From: Phocaeicola plebeius
GTDB taxonomy: Bacteria > Bacteroidota > Bacteroidia > Bacteroidales > Bacteroidaceae
Direction of reading: 5' to 3'
Length of the DNA: 64,000 nucleotides
NCBI RefSeq assembly: GCF_003437535.1
Contig: NZ_QSQT01000005.1
Location: 83,298 to 147,297, forward strand
Shown: piece by piece, positions 49,385 through 57,859 of the stretch
Numbering within the stretch: the stretch's first letter is position 1
Layout of the letters: each line of letters opens with the position of its first letter
The notes under the pieces: model-generated
Told to the model about the DNA's origin: nothing
Seen by the model: the letters and a program-made list of their open reading frames with translations, nothing else
Database searches by the model: none
Program-made: the position numbers and the translations under genes

Positions 49385-50143
49385 TTATATTCTATTCTTT
49401 TTTATCCATGTTCTGATGCTGTTCCAATAGATGACAAAATGTAGCTTGATAAGAAATTTAATCTTATCCCAGCCTTTGTCCAATTCCCGAATCACTTGGA
49501 TGTTTTCTTTTAGTCCGGCTATTCGGTGCGTATTGGAAATGCCGGTACGGTCGTATACAGAAATTACAATGGGAATATGTTGGAATTTTTTCTTTGTCAG
49601 ATAGCAAAATTTAAAGAAATAGAAATCGGCCGACATTTTGAAACGTGTGTCATAAGGATACTGTTTCATCAGTTCTGTACGAACGAAAACTGCTTGATGG
49701 CAAAAGAACATCCGTTGTTTGTTACATGGCTCTAGTGCTTTTTTGATAACTCTTTCATTACCTCTGAGTGTAAAGATATCTCCGTAAAGAATATCTTGTT
49801 CTTTATTCTTTGTAAAAGGAAGAACCTTTGTCAGGACATTTGTTTCTGCGAAAACATCCCCTGCGTTTAAAAAAAGAATCCATTCTCCTTTTGCATGTGA
49901 GATACCTTTATTCATACCCTGATAGATGCCTCCATCAGGTTCTGAGCACCAGAATGCAAGATGTTGTGCATATTTTTTGATGATTTCTACTGTTCCGTCA
50001 GTAGATTCTCCATCGATGATGATATATTCTGTATCATGGTAGTCTTGCTGTAATACACTTTTAATTGTTTTTTCAATAAGTGAACAGCAATTATATGATA
50101 CAGTAACAATTGTAAATAGGGCTCTTTGAGGATTACTGTTCAT
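49385..50143 (-). CDS. GT2 family glycosyltransferase
   Basis: A 252-residue GT-A fold enzyme. FTIVTVSYNCCSLIEKTIKSV starts the fold; EYIIIDGESTDGT and SEPDGGIYQGMNKGI bind the nucleotide-sugar, and LFLNAGDVF is the DxD-like metal site. ADFYFFKF and a helical C-terminus follow. It starts inside the last codon of the GT32 gene (4-base overlap) and is the last of a four-gene minus-strand operon (GT4, Kdo-kinase-like, GT32, GT2). It adds one sugar to a lipooligosaccharide or related glycan; donor and linkage cannot be read here. Confidence 0.9.
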   Translation of the reverse strand: MNSNPQRALFTIVTVSYNCCSLIEKTIKSVLQQDYHDTEYIIIDGESTDGTVEIIKKYAQHLAFWCSEPDGGIYQGMNKGISHAKGEWILFLNAGDVFAETNVLTKVLPFTKNKEQDILYGDIFTLRGNERVIKKALEPCNKQRMFFCHQAVFVRTELMKQYPYDTRFKMSADFYFFKFCYLTKKKFQHIPIVISVYDRTGISNTHRIAGLKENIQVIRELDKGWDKIKFLIKLHFVIYWNSIRTWIKKNRI

Positions 50144-50880
50144 GCCTTTTTTAATTTCTTGATGAATAGAAGAAGTTTGTCCAAAAGAGAATTCTTCCAG
50201 CTATGAGCACAGAGGTGAATAGCGTATGACGCTGGTGTCACTTCGTGTTTGTTCCCAGCAAAAATTTCGGAGCGGAAGATATGCATATTATCTTTCAGAT
50301 CTTGGTCTTTGTCTAAATATAAGAATCCATATTTTTCTGCCAGTTGTGCATAAATCAAAGGGGCGAACATGTCGGCCGATAAGTCCTTGGAGAATTGTTT
50401 ATGAACATACCAGTCTAACACATCTTTTACAAACGGACACTGAGGTTCTGCTCCCATGACTGCTGCTTGAATCTGCATACCGGAAATATAGTCATCACCA
50501 ATTCGTTTCCCTTCAGGACTTATTCTATGGATAGATCCGGTTTGCTCCAGTTGGCTGGGATGATATTCCAAGCTGGAAAAGAATGAATAATGTAGAAAGT
50601 CATCGAATCTTTTTAGAATTTTTACATCTGAATCCAGATAGATACCTCCTTCAGTGTAAAGGGCATACATACGGATATAATCTGCAGCGAAGGCCCATTT
50701 ACGGGCTTTTACTGCTTCTTGTACATATACTGGTGCAGAAGAAACATCGAATGTTTCCATGCTCCAAAGTTTTATTTCGTAGTCCGGCATGACTTTTTTC
50801 CAGGTTTTCATGCACTTTCGAATTTTTTCAGGATATGGGTCGCCACTTAGCCAGCAAAAATGTATGATTTTAGGTATCAT
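50140..50880 (-). CDS. GT32-type glycosyltransferase
   Basis: A 246-residue enzyme of the OCH1/capsular-sugar-transferase type (sugar-binding region with DxD motif). It starts MIPKIIHFCWLSGDPYPEKIRKCMKTW and carries AFAADYIRMYALYTEGGIYLDSDVKIL, the hallmark of this family, with the metal-binding DSD. HLCAHSW near the C-terminus is also typical. It is 4 bases from the Kdo-kinase-like gene and overlaps the GT2 start. Predicted to add a hexose during outer-core assembly; the sugar is not determined. Confidence 0.9.
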   Translation of the reverse strand: MIPKIIHFCWLSGDPYPEKIRKCMKTWKKVMPDYEIKLWSMETFDVSSAPVYVQEAVKARKWAFAADYIRMYALYTEGGIYLDSDVKILKRFDDFLHYSFFSSLEYHPSQLEQTGSIHRISPEGKRIGDDYISGMQIQAAVMGAEPQCPFVKDVLDWYVHKQFSKDLSADMFAPLIYAQLAEKYGFLYLDKDQDLKDNMHIFRSEIFAGNKHEVTPASYAIHLCAHSWKNSLLDKLLLFIKKLKKA

Positions 50881-50884
50881 AGTT

Positions 50885-51640
50885 TTATCTTTTAAATAAT
50901 CGTTTTATCTTTTCTTTTCTTGCATGTTTTTGTTCCAGTTTTTGTAGGTAACCAGTGGTGTGTGCAAGTGTTTCTTCTTCATCCCATTCTCTTTGCCGTG
51001 CATATTCTCTAACCATAAACTCAAATAAATCTCTTCGGTGCGTAATAGTACTTAGATTTTTGAGACATACTTCTTTGGGAGGGCATGTATCAAAAAAGAG
51101 AGAACGGTTAATATCGATTACCTGAAACTGATAATGCGCTTCTTTTTCCGATTTTCGAAACAGGAAGTTACCGAAATTCAAATCTCCATGTACAATACCT
51201 TTCTGGTGCATGGAGACGATTAGTGACACTAAGTCTGTAGCAAGTGTTTTGTCGTAATCTTCTTTAGGTACCAGAAAAGGGAAGGCCGGAGGGTCTGGGC
51301 ATGCTGTACAAATGAAATATCCGGTAGTGAACAGTCCGTGTTCATATGTTTCAAGAAAAGCAATCTCATGAGGAGTTTCTATCCCGCGTTTTCTGAAGAT
51401 TCCGGCATAGCGAAAGGCTCTTTCTGCTTTGGTACTGCGAAAGAATGTATATGCAATCTGTTGAAAGAAATTAACTCGTTTGAATCGTTTGGCAACGACT
51501 GGTGTGCCTAGAATAATGAAACGGCGTACAAAGTTTCTGCCTGAATAGACGATCTCTCCTTGTTCCTCGTCGAACATACGTGGAATATCAAAGAGTTCTT
51601 TTGCCATATATTGATAATCTGGAGAAATTTCTATTTTCAT
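50885..51640 (-). CDS. Kdo/WaaP-type lipopolysaccharide core kinase
   Basis: A 251-residue protein-kinase-like fold of the KdkA/WaaP family. The catalytic loop is HGDLNFGNFLF (His151-Gly-Asp153) and the metal-binding position is Asp176 in VIDINRSLF. The N-lobe Lys is probably in VVAKRFKR. The family phosphorylates Kdo or heptose in the LPS inner core; Bacteroides cores carry a phosphorylated Kdo as I recall it, so Kdo kinase is the favoured role. It has no membrane span. It is translationally coupled to the GT4 gene upstream (4-base overlap). Confidence 0.85.
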   Translation of the reverse strand: MKIEISPDYQYMAKELFDIPRMFDEEQGEIVYSGRNFVRRFIILGTPVVAKRFKRVNFFQQIAYTFFRSTKAERAFRYAGIFRKRGIETPHEIAFLETYEHGLFTTGYFICTACPDPPAFPFLVPKEDYDKTLATDLVSLIVSMHQKGIVHGDLNFGNFLFRKSEKEAHYQFQVIDINRSLFFDTCPPKEVCLKNLSTITHRRDLFEFMVREYARQREWDEEETLAHTTGYLQKLEQKHARKEKIKRLFKR

Positions 51641-52782
51641 ATTGTTTTTTCTTCTGTAAGTGAGCGATACAAGTTCATCAATTCTTCGGCTTGTCTTTGT
51701 TCTGAAAAACGGGTAACGTATTTCAGGCCTTGTTCTATCATGTGCTGTCTCTTCTCCGGGTGATTCAGTAAACTGCAGATTGCTTTTGTCATGCCTTCTT
51801 TATCGTCTGGATGTACGTAGAGAGAATCTGGCCCGCCTGCTTCTTCCAGGCAAGAGCCGGTGGCAGCAATGACGGGTATACCAGAATGAAGAGCTTCAAT
51901 AATGGGAATTCCAAAGCCCTCAAATCGGGAAGGGTAGACAAAAATTTCTGCCTGTTGGTAAATAGCTGGTAGATACTGGAAGGTTACATCATGAAGAAGA
52001 TGCACACGTTTTTCCAGTCGATGGCTTTTGATAAACGCATCAATCTGGTTGGTATAGTAAGTACGTTTTCCCACTAAAACCAGGTGTATATCTTCTGGTA
52101 TTCCAGGCAGGGCCTTTACAGCTAATAATGCGTTTTTTCTTTCTTCTATACTCCCGACACAGAGAATGTATTTTGCAGGAAGATGATATTTTTCTCTGGC
52201 TTCTTGCTTAAGCTGCTCTGGTGCGGGATGGGTAAATACTTCATCACATCCTTGATAAATAACATGAATTTTATCTGCATCAATATCGAAATAGTGTATA
52301 ATATCCCGTTTGGTACATTGACTGATGGCAACTATGGCATTTGCATCTTGACATGCCTTCCTGAATTTATACGTATAAATGAAACGGTCAATGGGTGGAT
52401 AACATTGTGGATAGCGCAGAAAAATTAAATCATGGATGGTTACTACGCTTCGGGTGTGAGTTGCTTTCCGGATATTGAGTGGAAGCTCATTGCTAAGACC
52501 GTGATAAATAGTGATGTGATCTTTCTCCAGGCTACGGGTGATGCCGATGGAGCGCCAGGCAGAGCGGCACTTTTTCCATAATCCTTTGGGAGAGATGCAG
52601 GAAAGCGAAGGACATGCGGTAAGCAAGTGATTGAATCGAGGATTGGAACGGATATGCGGAGCGTAAAGGAAATATTCGTTTTCTGGATAGAAACGATAAA
52701 GAATCTCAATCAGGTAACGGCTGTAGTTCCCTAATCCGGTAAAATTTTGTACGGCTCGCTTGGCATCAAATCCTATCCTCAT
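51637..52782 (-). CDS. GT4 family glycosyltransferase
   Basis: A 381-residue GT-B enzyme. The N-terminal Rossmann domain begins MRIGFDAKRAVQNFTGLGNYSR and includes TIHDLIFLRYPQCYP and FRKACQDANAIVAISQCTKRD. The C-terminal nucleotide-binding domain has ILCVGSIEERKN and the EX7E motif in FVYPSRFEGFGIPIIEALHSG. It is the first gene of the minus-strand operon, with a TACCTTTG box upstream (52811-52818). Expected to transfer a sugar (often mannose) onto the core; the donor is not known. Confidence 0.93.
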   Translation of the reverse strand: MRIGFDAKRAVQNFTGLGNYSRYLIEILYRFYPENEYFLYAPHIRSNPRFNHLLTACPSLSCISPKGLWKKCRSAWRSIGITRSLEKDHITIYHGLSNELPLNIRKATHTRSVVTIHDLIFLRYPQCYPPIDRFIYTYKFRKACQDANAIVAISQCTKRDIIHYFDIDADKIHVIYQGCDEVFTHPAPEQLKQEAREKYHLPAKYILCVGSIEERKNALLAVKALPGIPEDIHLVLVGKRTYYTNQIDAFIKSHRLEKRVHLLHDVTFQYLPAIYQQAEIFVYPSRFEGFGIPIIEALHSGIPVIAATGSCLEEAGGPDSLYVHPDDKEGMTKAICSLLNHPEKRQHMIEQGLKYVTRFSEQRQAEELMNLYRSLTEEKTI

Positions 52783-52810
52783 ATTAAATATATAATGGTT
52801 ACGAATTTTA

Positions 52811-52818
52811 CAAAGGTA
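52811..52818 (-). promoter_or_regulatory. -7 element of the GT4-kinase-GT32-GT2 operon
   Basis: Minus strand TACCTTTG, a perfect TAnnTTTG match, 28 bases before the GT4 start. The divergent 232-base gap holds this and the glf promoter and nothing else I can name. Confidence 0.55.
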
Positions 52819-52964
52819 GGTTTTCTTCTCTATTTTACCAATTGAATGTGAAAATCATTTGTTTTTGCAGGTAAAAAAGATAAAGACTACGTTCCTTTTA
52901 GTGCTTTTCAAAGGCTTTTGGTATACTAAATTCTCAAAAGACTATGTAATTCATTCTTTTTGTG

Positions 52965-52972
52965 TAGCTTTG
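52965..52972 (+). promoter_or_regulatory. -7 element of the glf operon
   Basis: TAGCTTTG, a perfect TAnnTTTG match, 42 bases before the glf start. Confidence 0.55.
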
Positions 52973-53014
52973 CGAAAAGCATAAGTATAAATTAAAATAA
53001 TTGTTTGGGCTGTA

Positions 53015-54124
53015 ATGAAAAAATATGATTATTTGATTGTAGGTGCCGGACTGTTTGGAGCAGTTTTTGCTCGTGAAGCTACCCGGGCAGGGAAAAACTG
53101 CCTGGTAATAGATAGACGTTCCCATAAAGGAGGGAATGTATATTGCGAGGATGTAGATGGAATTCACGTGCATAAGTATGGTGCTCATATTTTTCATACA
53201 GACAATAAATATGTTTGGGACTATGTAAATTCATTGGTTCCATTTAATCATTTTATTAATTCACCGTTAGCACGTTTCCGTGATCGATTGTTTAATTTGC
53301 CGTTTAACATGAATACCTTTTATCAACTGTGGGGAGTAGTGACTCCTGCGGAAGCTAAAGAAAAGATAAAAGAACAATGTGCGGCATACAGTCATATCGT
53401 GACTCCGGCTAATTTGGAAGAGCAGGCTTTGAAATTGTGTGGAAAAGATGTATACGAATGCCTGATAAAAGGATATACTGAGAAGCAATGGGGACGTTCT
53501 GCCAAAGAGTTGCCAGCGTTTATAATTCGCCGGGTTCCTTTCCGCTTTGTATATGATAATAATTACTTTAATGACCGTTATCAGGGAATTCCTGAAGGTG
53601 GATATAATAAATTAATCGATGCTTTGCTTGAAGGCATTGAGGTTCGATTAAATACTGATTTCTTTACTGAACGTACTCGCTGGGAAGACGTGGCAGACTG
53701 TATTTTGTTTACTGGGTGTATTGATGAATATTTTGATTATCAATGCGGACATCTGGAATATCGTAGTCTGCGATTTGAAGAAAAAATACTGGAAATAGAT
53801 GATTTCCAGGGAAATGCGGTAGTGAATTATACAGCTCGGGAGATTCCTTATACCCGTGTTATTGAGCATAAACATTTTGAATACGGAAAGCAACCGCATA
53901 CGGTCATTACCTATGAGTATCCGGATACGTATGAACCAGGTAAAGAACCTTATTATCCGGTCAATGACGAGAAGAATGGAGCTATGTATCGCAGGTATCA
54001 GGAACTGGCCTTACAGTGTAAGAATGTGATATTTGGCGGCCGATTAGGGCAATATACTTATGCAGATATGGATGATACGGTAGCTTCGGCATTGGAATTA
54101 TGGGAAAAAGAATGTAATCGATAA
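53015..54124 (+). CDS. glf: UDP-galactopyranose mutase
   Basis: A 369-residue flavoenzyme that interconverts UDP-galactopyranose and UDP-galactofuranose. The FAD-binding start is DYLIVGAGLFGAVFAREA, followed by IDRRSHKGGNVYCEDVDGIHVHKYGAHIFHT-type Glf sequence. Active-site segments are YTEKQWGRSAKELPA, RVPFRFVYDNNYFNDRYQGIPEGGY and, near the end, GRLGQYTYADMDD. The length is normal. It is the first gene of a plus-strand operon with a galactofuranosyltransferase-like gene 4 bases later. Its presence means this strain makes a galactofuranose-containing glycan, probably its lipooligosaccharide. Confidence 0.97.
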   Translation: MKKYDYLIVGAGLFGAVFAREATRAGKNCLVIDRRSHKGGNVYCEDVDGIHVHKYGAHIFHTDNKYVWDYVNSLVPFNHFINSPLARFRDRLFNLPFNMNTFYQLWGVVTPAEAKEKIKEQCAAYSHIVTPANLEEQALKLCGKDVYECLIKGYTEKQWGRSAKELPAFIIRRVPFRFVYDNNYFNDRYQGIPEGGYNKLIDALLEGIEVRLNTDFFTERTRWEDVADCILFTGCIDEYFDYQCGHLEYRSLRFEEKILEIDDFQGNAVVNYTAREIPYTRVIEHKHFEYGKQPHTVITYEYPDTYEPGKEPYYPVNDEKNGAMYRRYQELALQCKNVIFGGRLGQYTYADMDDTVASALELWEKECNR

Positions 54125-54128
54125 ATGT

Positions 54129-55148
54129 ATGAGAAATTGTTATTTGTCACGCAATTATAAAGGAGTAGACGGAGCCGGGAATAAGGCAAAAACCGATATA
54201 GAGCAGATTATGGAGTCAAATGGTTTTGTAAACGTCGGTTTACGTCAGACGCGTTACACAAACTCCATACTCGCTTTTCTGGCCACATTAGCAGGTGTGT
54301 TGAAACTTCCTTTTTCTTTGAGAAAAGGTGATAGGCTCGTAGTGCAATATCCACTTAAAAAGTATTTCACACTGGTGTGCCAGATAGCTCATTGTAAAGG
54401 TGCTAAGGTAGTTGTTGTCATTCATGATTTGGGTAGCTTTCGTCGTAAAAAGCTGACGGTAGCTCAGGAAATTCATCGATTAGGGCATGCTGATTATATA
54501 ATAGCTCATAATTCTCGGATGAAACAATGGCTGTTGGATAACGGATGCAAGGTTCCTTTAGGGGTACTTGAGATTTTTGATTATCTTTCAGAAACTACAG
54601 CCTCCTCTCATTTGGTTCCCTCACAACCTTACGGAGTAGTATATGCAGGATCATTGAATCCTCGGAAAAATACTTTTTTGTATGAAGTGGGTAATTATGT
54701 TCATTCTTATAAATTTAATTTATATGGTAATGGATTTGATTTGGAAAAGGCACAGGGAAAAGAGCATTTTAATTGTAAGGGGTTTGTTCGCTCTGATGAG
54801 TTGATTGCTACGGCGGAAGGAGATTTTGGCCTGGTTTGGGATGGCTTTTCTGTAGATGCCTGTACCGGTAATTTTGGAGAATATTTGAAATACAATAATC
54901 CACATAAGACCTCTTTATATATTCGCTGTGAATTACCTGTGATTATTTGGGATCAGGCCGCCCTTTCTGATTTTGTTCGCTCTAACGGTATCGGGATTTG
55001 TATATCCTCGTTGGCCGAATTGGATACAATATTATCTTCATTAACTCCTGCGCAATATGCTAAGATGAAGCAGAATACTGTGGAAATAAGTAAAAGATTA
55101 AGTCAGGGGTATTATATAACAAAGGCATTGTCGGAAGTAGCATTTTAA
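54129..55148 (+). CDS. Probable galactofuranosyltransferase
   Basis: A 339-residue GT-B-like sugar transferase. The start MRNCYLSRNYKGVDGAGNKAK, the central VVVIHDLGSFRRKKLT and the stretch around GDFGLVWDGFSVDACTGNFGEY (read in two parts: DFGLVWDG and CTGNFGEYLKYNNPHK) are typical of bacterial beta-1,6-galactofuranosyltransferases of the WbbI type. It directly follows glf, which makes its donor, so UDP-galactofuranose is the expected substrate. It has no signal or membrane span and should act on the cytoplasmic face. The acceptor is unknown. Confidence 0.85.
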   Translation: MRNCYLSRNYKGVDGAGNKAKTDIEQIMESNGFVNVGLRQTRYTNSILAFLATLAGVLKLPFSLRKGDRLVVQYPLKKYFTLVCQIAHCKGAKVVVVIHDLGSFRRKKLTVAQEIHRLGHADYIIAHNSRMKQWLLDNGCKVPLGVLEIFDYLSETTASSHLVPSQPYGVVYAGSLNPRKNTFLYEVGNYVHSYKFNLYGNGFDLEKAQGKEHFNCKGFVRSDELIATAEGDFGLVWDGFSVDACTGNFGEYLKYNNPHKTSLYIRCELPVIIWDQAALSDFVRSNGIGICISSLAELDTILSSLTPAQYAKMKQNTVEISKRLSQGYYITKALSEVAF

Positions 55149-55151
55149 AGA

Positions 55152-56108
55152 ATGGTAAAAGAAACAATACACATAGCTTGCAATATAGATACTTCTTATG
55201 TGAAGTATTGTATAGTCATGCTGACATCTTTATTTGAAAATAATCAGAATGTTAGTTTTCATATACATGTGATTACCGAAGATTTATCAAATGAATGTAG
55301 AAGTCAGATGGTGGAGTTTGTTGAAAATAAATATCACCAAAGAGTGGAATTTTATTATGTAGATATGGATTTGGTAAAGGATTGTCCTCGATATGCGGAA
55401 GGTTCTCATATCTCTTTGGCTGCTTATTATCGTATATTTCTAGGTAACTTATTGCCATTGAAAATACATAAAGTCTTGTATCTGGATTGTGACTTGGTTG
55501 TTGTGGGCTCAATAGAAAAACTTTGGAATACAGATTTGAAGACTTTTGCAGTAGCTTGTGTAGAGGATATGTGGAGTGGTAGGGAAGAAATTTATACACG
55601 TTTGCACTATCCTTCATCAGATTCGTATTTTAATTCTGGGGTATTATTGGTTAATTTAGACTATTGGAGAGAAGAGGGATTGATGTCTAAAGCGCTTGAT
55701 TATATCTCCAAAAACGGAAGTAAGTTGGTCTTTTATGATCAGGATGTTTTAAACGCTTTACTTCATGATTGTAAGTTGTTTTTACCGTTCCGTTATAATG
55801 TACAAGATGGCTTCTTGCGTCGCAAACGTCGCATTCGTCCGGAGTCAATTGCAGCGTTGGACCAAGAATTGCTCCACCCTGTTATTATACATTATACGGG
55901 AGGGAAGAAACCCTGGCAATATAAATCTCAGCATCCTTATAAAGGCCTTTATTTCCACTATCTGGATTTAACTCCGTGGAAAGGCGAGCGTCCCGTAGTG
56001 CCTTTTTCATATAAGTTGAAAAGAGTATTTGATCAATTATTGTATTTTATGAGGTTAGCAAGACCTAAATATAGAAAATGTATAGAATTATGTCCAAAGA
56101 ACTCATAA
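55152..56108 (+). CDS. GT8 family glycosyltransferase
   Basis: A 318-residue GT-A retaining transferase. The GT8 signatures are HIACNIDTSYVKYCIVMLTSL at the start, the metal-binding DxD in KVLYLDCDLVVVGSIEKLW, SYFNSGVLLVNLDYWRE, and DQDVLNALL further on. HYTGGKKPW near residue 257 is the conserved C-terminal His motif. Members such as WaaI/WaaJ/WaaO add alpha-linked glucose or galactose to the LPS outer core. It starts 3 bases after the galactofuranosyltransferase gene and overlaps the next GT2 start. Confidence 0.93.
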   Translation: MVKETIHIACNIDTSYVKYCIVMLTSLFENNQNVSFHIHVITEDLSNECRSQMVEFVENKYHQRVEFYYVDMDLVKDCPRYAEGSHISLAAYYRIFLGNLLPLKIHKVLYLDCDLVVVGSIEKLWNTDLKTFAVACVEDMWSGREEIYTRLHYPSSDSYFNSGVLLVNLDYWREEGLMSKALDYISKNGSKLVFYDQDVLNALLHDCKLFLPFRYNVQDGFLRRKRRIRPESIAALDQELLHPVIIHYTGGKKPWQYKSQHPYKGLYFHYLDLTPWKGERPVVPFSYKLKRVFDQLLYFMRLARPKYRKCIELCPKNS

Positions 56109-56905
56109 CAGTAGTGACAGTTTGTTTTAATGCAGGACAAACTATTGCTAAAACTATGCAAAGTGTGTTGAACCAGACTTATCGCCCGTTGGAGTATATA
56201 TTGGTAGATGGAAAATCAACGGATAACACATTAAATATTATTTATGAATTGGAACCTTTGTTTCATGAAAAAGGGATTGCTGTGCGAATTGTATCCGAAA
56301 AAGATAAAGGTATTTTTGATGCAATGAACAAAGGTGTTAAATTAGCCAATGGGCGTTGGGTGAATTTTATGAATGCTGGTGACGTTTTTTATAATGATAA
56401 AACAATTGATTTTGTATTTTCCCATGAAATACCAATGGAAGTAAAACTTGTATACGGAGATACTTTGAGGCAGAAATCATATGCTGTAGTTGCCGCAAAA
56501 GGGAATATACCAGAAGTGACTCCAAAACTCATGCCTGCTTGCCATCAGTCAATGTTTACGGATGTAGATGAATTGAAGTCTCATCCCTTTGATTTATCTT
56601 ATCGCTTATCTGCTGACTATAATTTCGTATATAATCTGTACAAACGAGGTGAAAAGATGCTATATATTCCTGTTAATATATCTTTTTGTGAGGCTGTGTA
56701 TGGGGTTTCATCTGTAAATAAGATTGCTGTTAAGAAGGAGTGTGCACGGATTCGTGGGGTCGATCATACTTTAACTTGGAAAATAAAGATTCTTGGAAAG
56801 CAGGTTGAGTATGGAATTAAACAAATAATAGAATACCTTATACCGGCTTCTTTCCTGAAGGAGATGAAAATACGTAATCGAAAACGTTTAGAGCATAGAA
56901 AATAA
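56090..56905 (+). CDS. GT2 family glycosyltransferase
   Basis: About 271 residues from ATG 56090 (MSKELITVVTVCFNAGQTI); an in-frame ATG at 56078 would give a longer overlap with GT8. GT-A signatures: ILVDGKSTDNTLNIIYE, SEKDKGIFDAMNKGVKLANG and the DxD-like FMNAGDVFYND. The acceptor region has MPACHQSMFTD and RLSADYNFVYNLY. It resembles the other GT2 (49385) in plan (GDVF, HQ, SADY), so the two may be ancient paralogues. Its stop abuts the stop of the convergent gene with no base between. Confidence 0.92.
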   Translation: MSKELITVVTVCFNAGQTIAKTMQSVLNQTYRPLEYILVDGKSTDNTLNIIYELEPLFHEKGIAVRIVSEKDKGIFDAMNKGVKLANGRWVNFMNAGDVFYNDKTIDFVFSHEIPMEVKLVYGDTLRQKSYAVVAAKGNIPEVTPKLMPACHQSMFTDVDELKSHPFDLSYRLSADYNFVYNLYKRGEKMLYIPVNISFCEAVYGVSSVNKIAVKKECARIRGVDHTLTWKIKILGKQVEYGIKQIIEYLIPASFLKEMKIRNRKRLEHRK

Positions 56906-57859
56906 TTATTTTGAAATTAACATATGATATAGTGTACGGACACCTTTATTTGTGTATTGTGCGTGTTTATTCTTATAGCTGAGTTTATGAAAGATTTGTT
57001 GCTCACATAATGTCTTGAAAGAGTTTGCGTTGTATGCTTTGTTCATCATATTTTCAAGGTCAAAAATTTGAGAATGGTCTGTAGGGATGGAGTTCAGACT
57101 TCTTCTGACAGAAGCCAGATTTGTTTTAGCGATTGAGATGACATAATCAATTAAAAAGTAATCTAAAAGCTTGTTCTCTTTTTCCCAATATTGGAAGAAT
57201 AATTCGCGTGCAAAACTGCATAGTACTCCTTGAGGAGAACTTCCTAAAATAAATCCCATCCATTTTGCTTGAGAAATGTTATCTGTATCAATATTGGCTG
57301 CCACTGTAAATAACGGTTCTTGAAAAACTTTTTCAGGGATGGGCTGGCTAACATATACAGTCGCATCTATCCATAAGCCTCCATGCTCATAGAGCAGACA
57401 CATACGGAGAATATCTGAAAAATGAGTAAATGAGATTTTTCCTTCCTGAACCTTTCGTAGGATGTAATCCGGGATAGTAACATATTTTGATATGTTTTCT
57501 TGTGTAATAAGGTGAACCAGATGATTGCCAGCATGTGAGCATAAAGATTGAAAGCAACTTTGTACTATAGGTGGCATCGCATTTTCTCCTTGCCACCAGC
57601 AAACCCATATAGGTGCTTGATTGGAGGCTGGGGGTATTTCTTCTTTTTGTGTGTATTTTAGAATGAGATTTTGATAATTTGTTTGAAGATAATGCAAGAT
57701 TGCCTGTTGTTTCCGTTCTCGACGTATATCACGGGTACTTTTACTGCCAAAGTGTGGAAGTATAGCCATGACGTATACATTGCGGATACCTGCTACACTC
57801 CATACATTTGAGATGTCGCGTATCCTTTGTTTAATCTTTCGTATTAACTTTATCTTCAT
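56906..57859 (-). CDS. Capsular polysaccharide synthesis / GT32-like glycosyltransferase
   Basis: About 317 residues from ATG 57859 (MKIKLIRKIKQRIRD); a start at 57892 is also possible and would lengthen the overlap with the metallophosphoesterase gene. Caps_synth-type signatures: PIWVCWWQGENAMPPIVQSCFQSL, then FTHFSDILRMCLLYEHGGLWIDATVYVSQ with the DxD-like acidic site as WIDA. A basic N-terminus may bind the membrane surface. It belongs to the same broad class as the GT32 gene at 50140. Probably adds a sugar to a cell-surface glycan; co-transcribed with the upstream phosphoesterase (29-base overlap). Confidence 0.87.
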   Translation of the reverse strand: MKIKLIRKIKQRIRDISNVWSVAGIRNVYVMAILPHFGSKSTRDIRRERKQQAILHYLQTNYQNLILKYTQKEEIPPASNQAPIWVCWWQGENAMPPIVQSCFQSLCSHAGNHLVHLITQENISKYVTIPDYILRKVQEGKISFTHFSDILRMCLLYEHGGLWIDATVYVSQPIPEKVFQEPLFTVAANIDTDNISQAKWMGFILGSSPQGVLCSFARELFFQYWEKENKLLDYFLIDYVISIAKTNLASVRRSLNSIPTDHSQIFDLENMMNKAYNANSFKTLCEQQIFHKLSYKNKHAQYTNKGVRTLYHMLISK

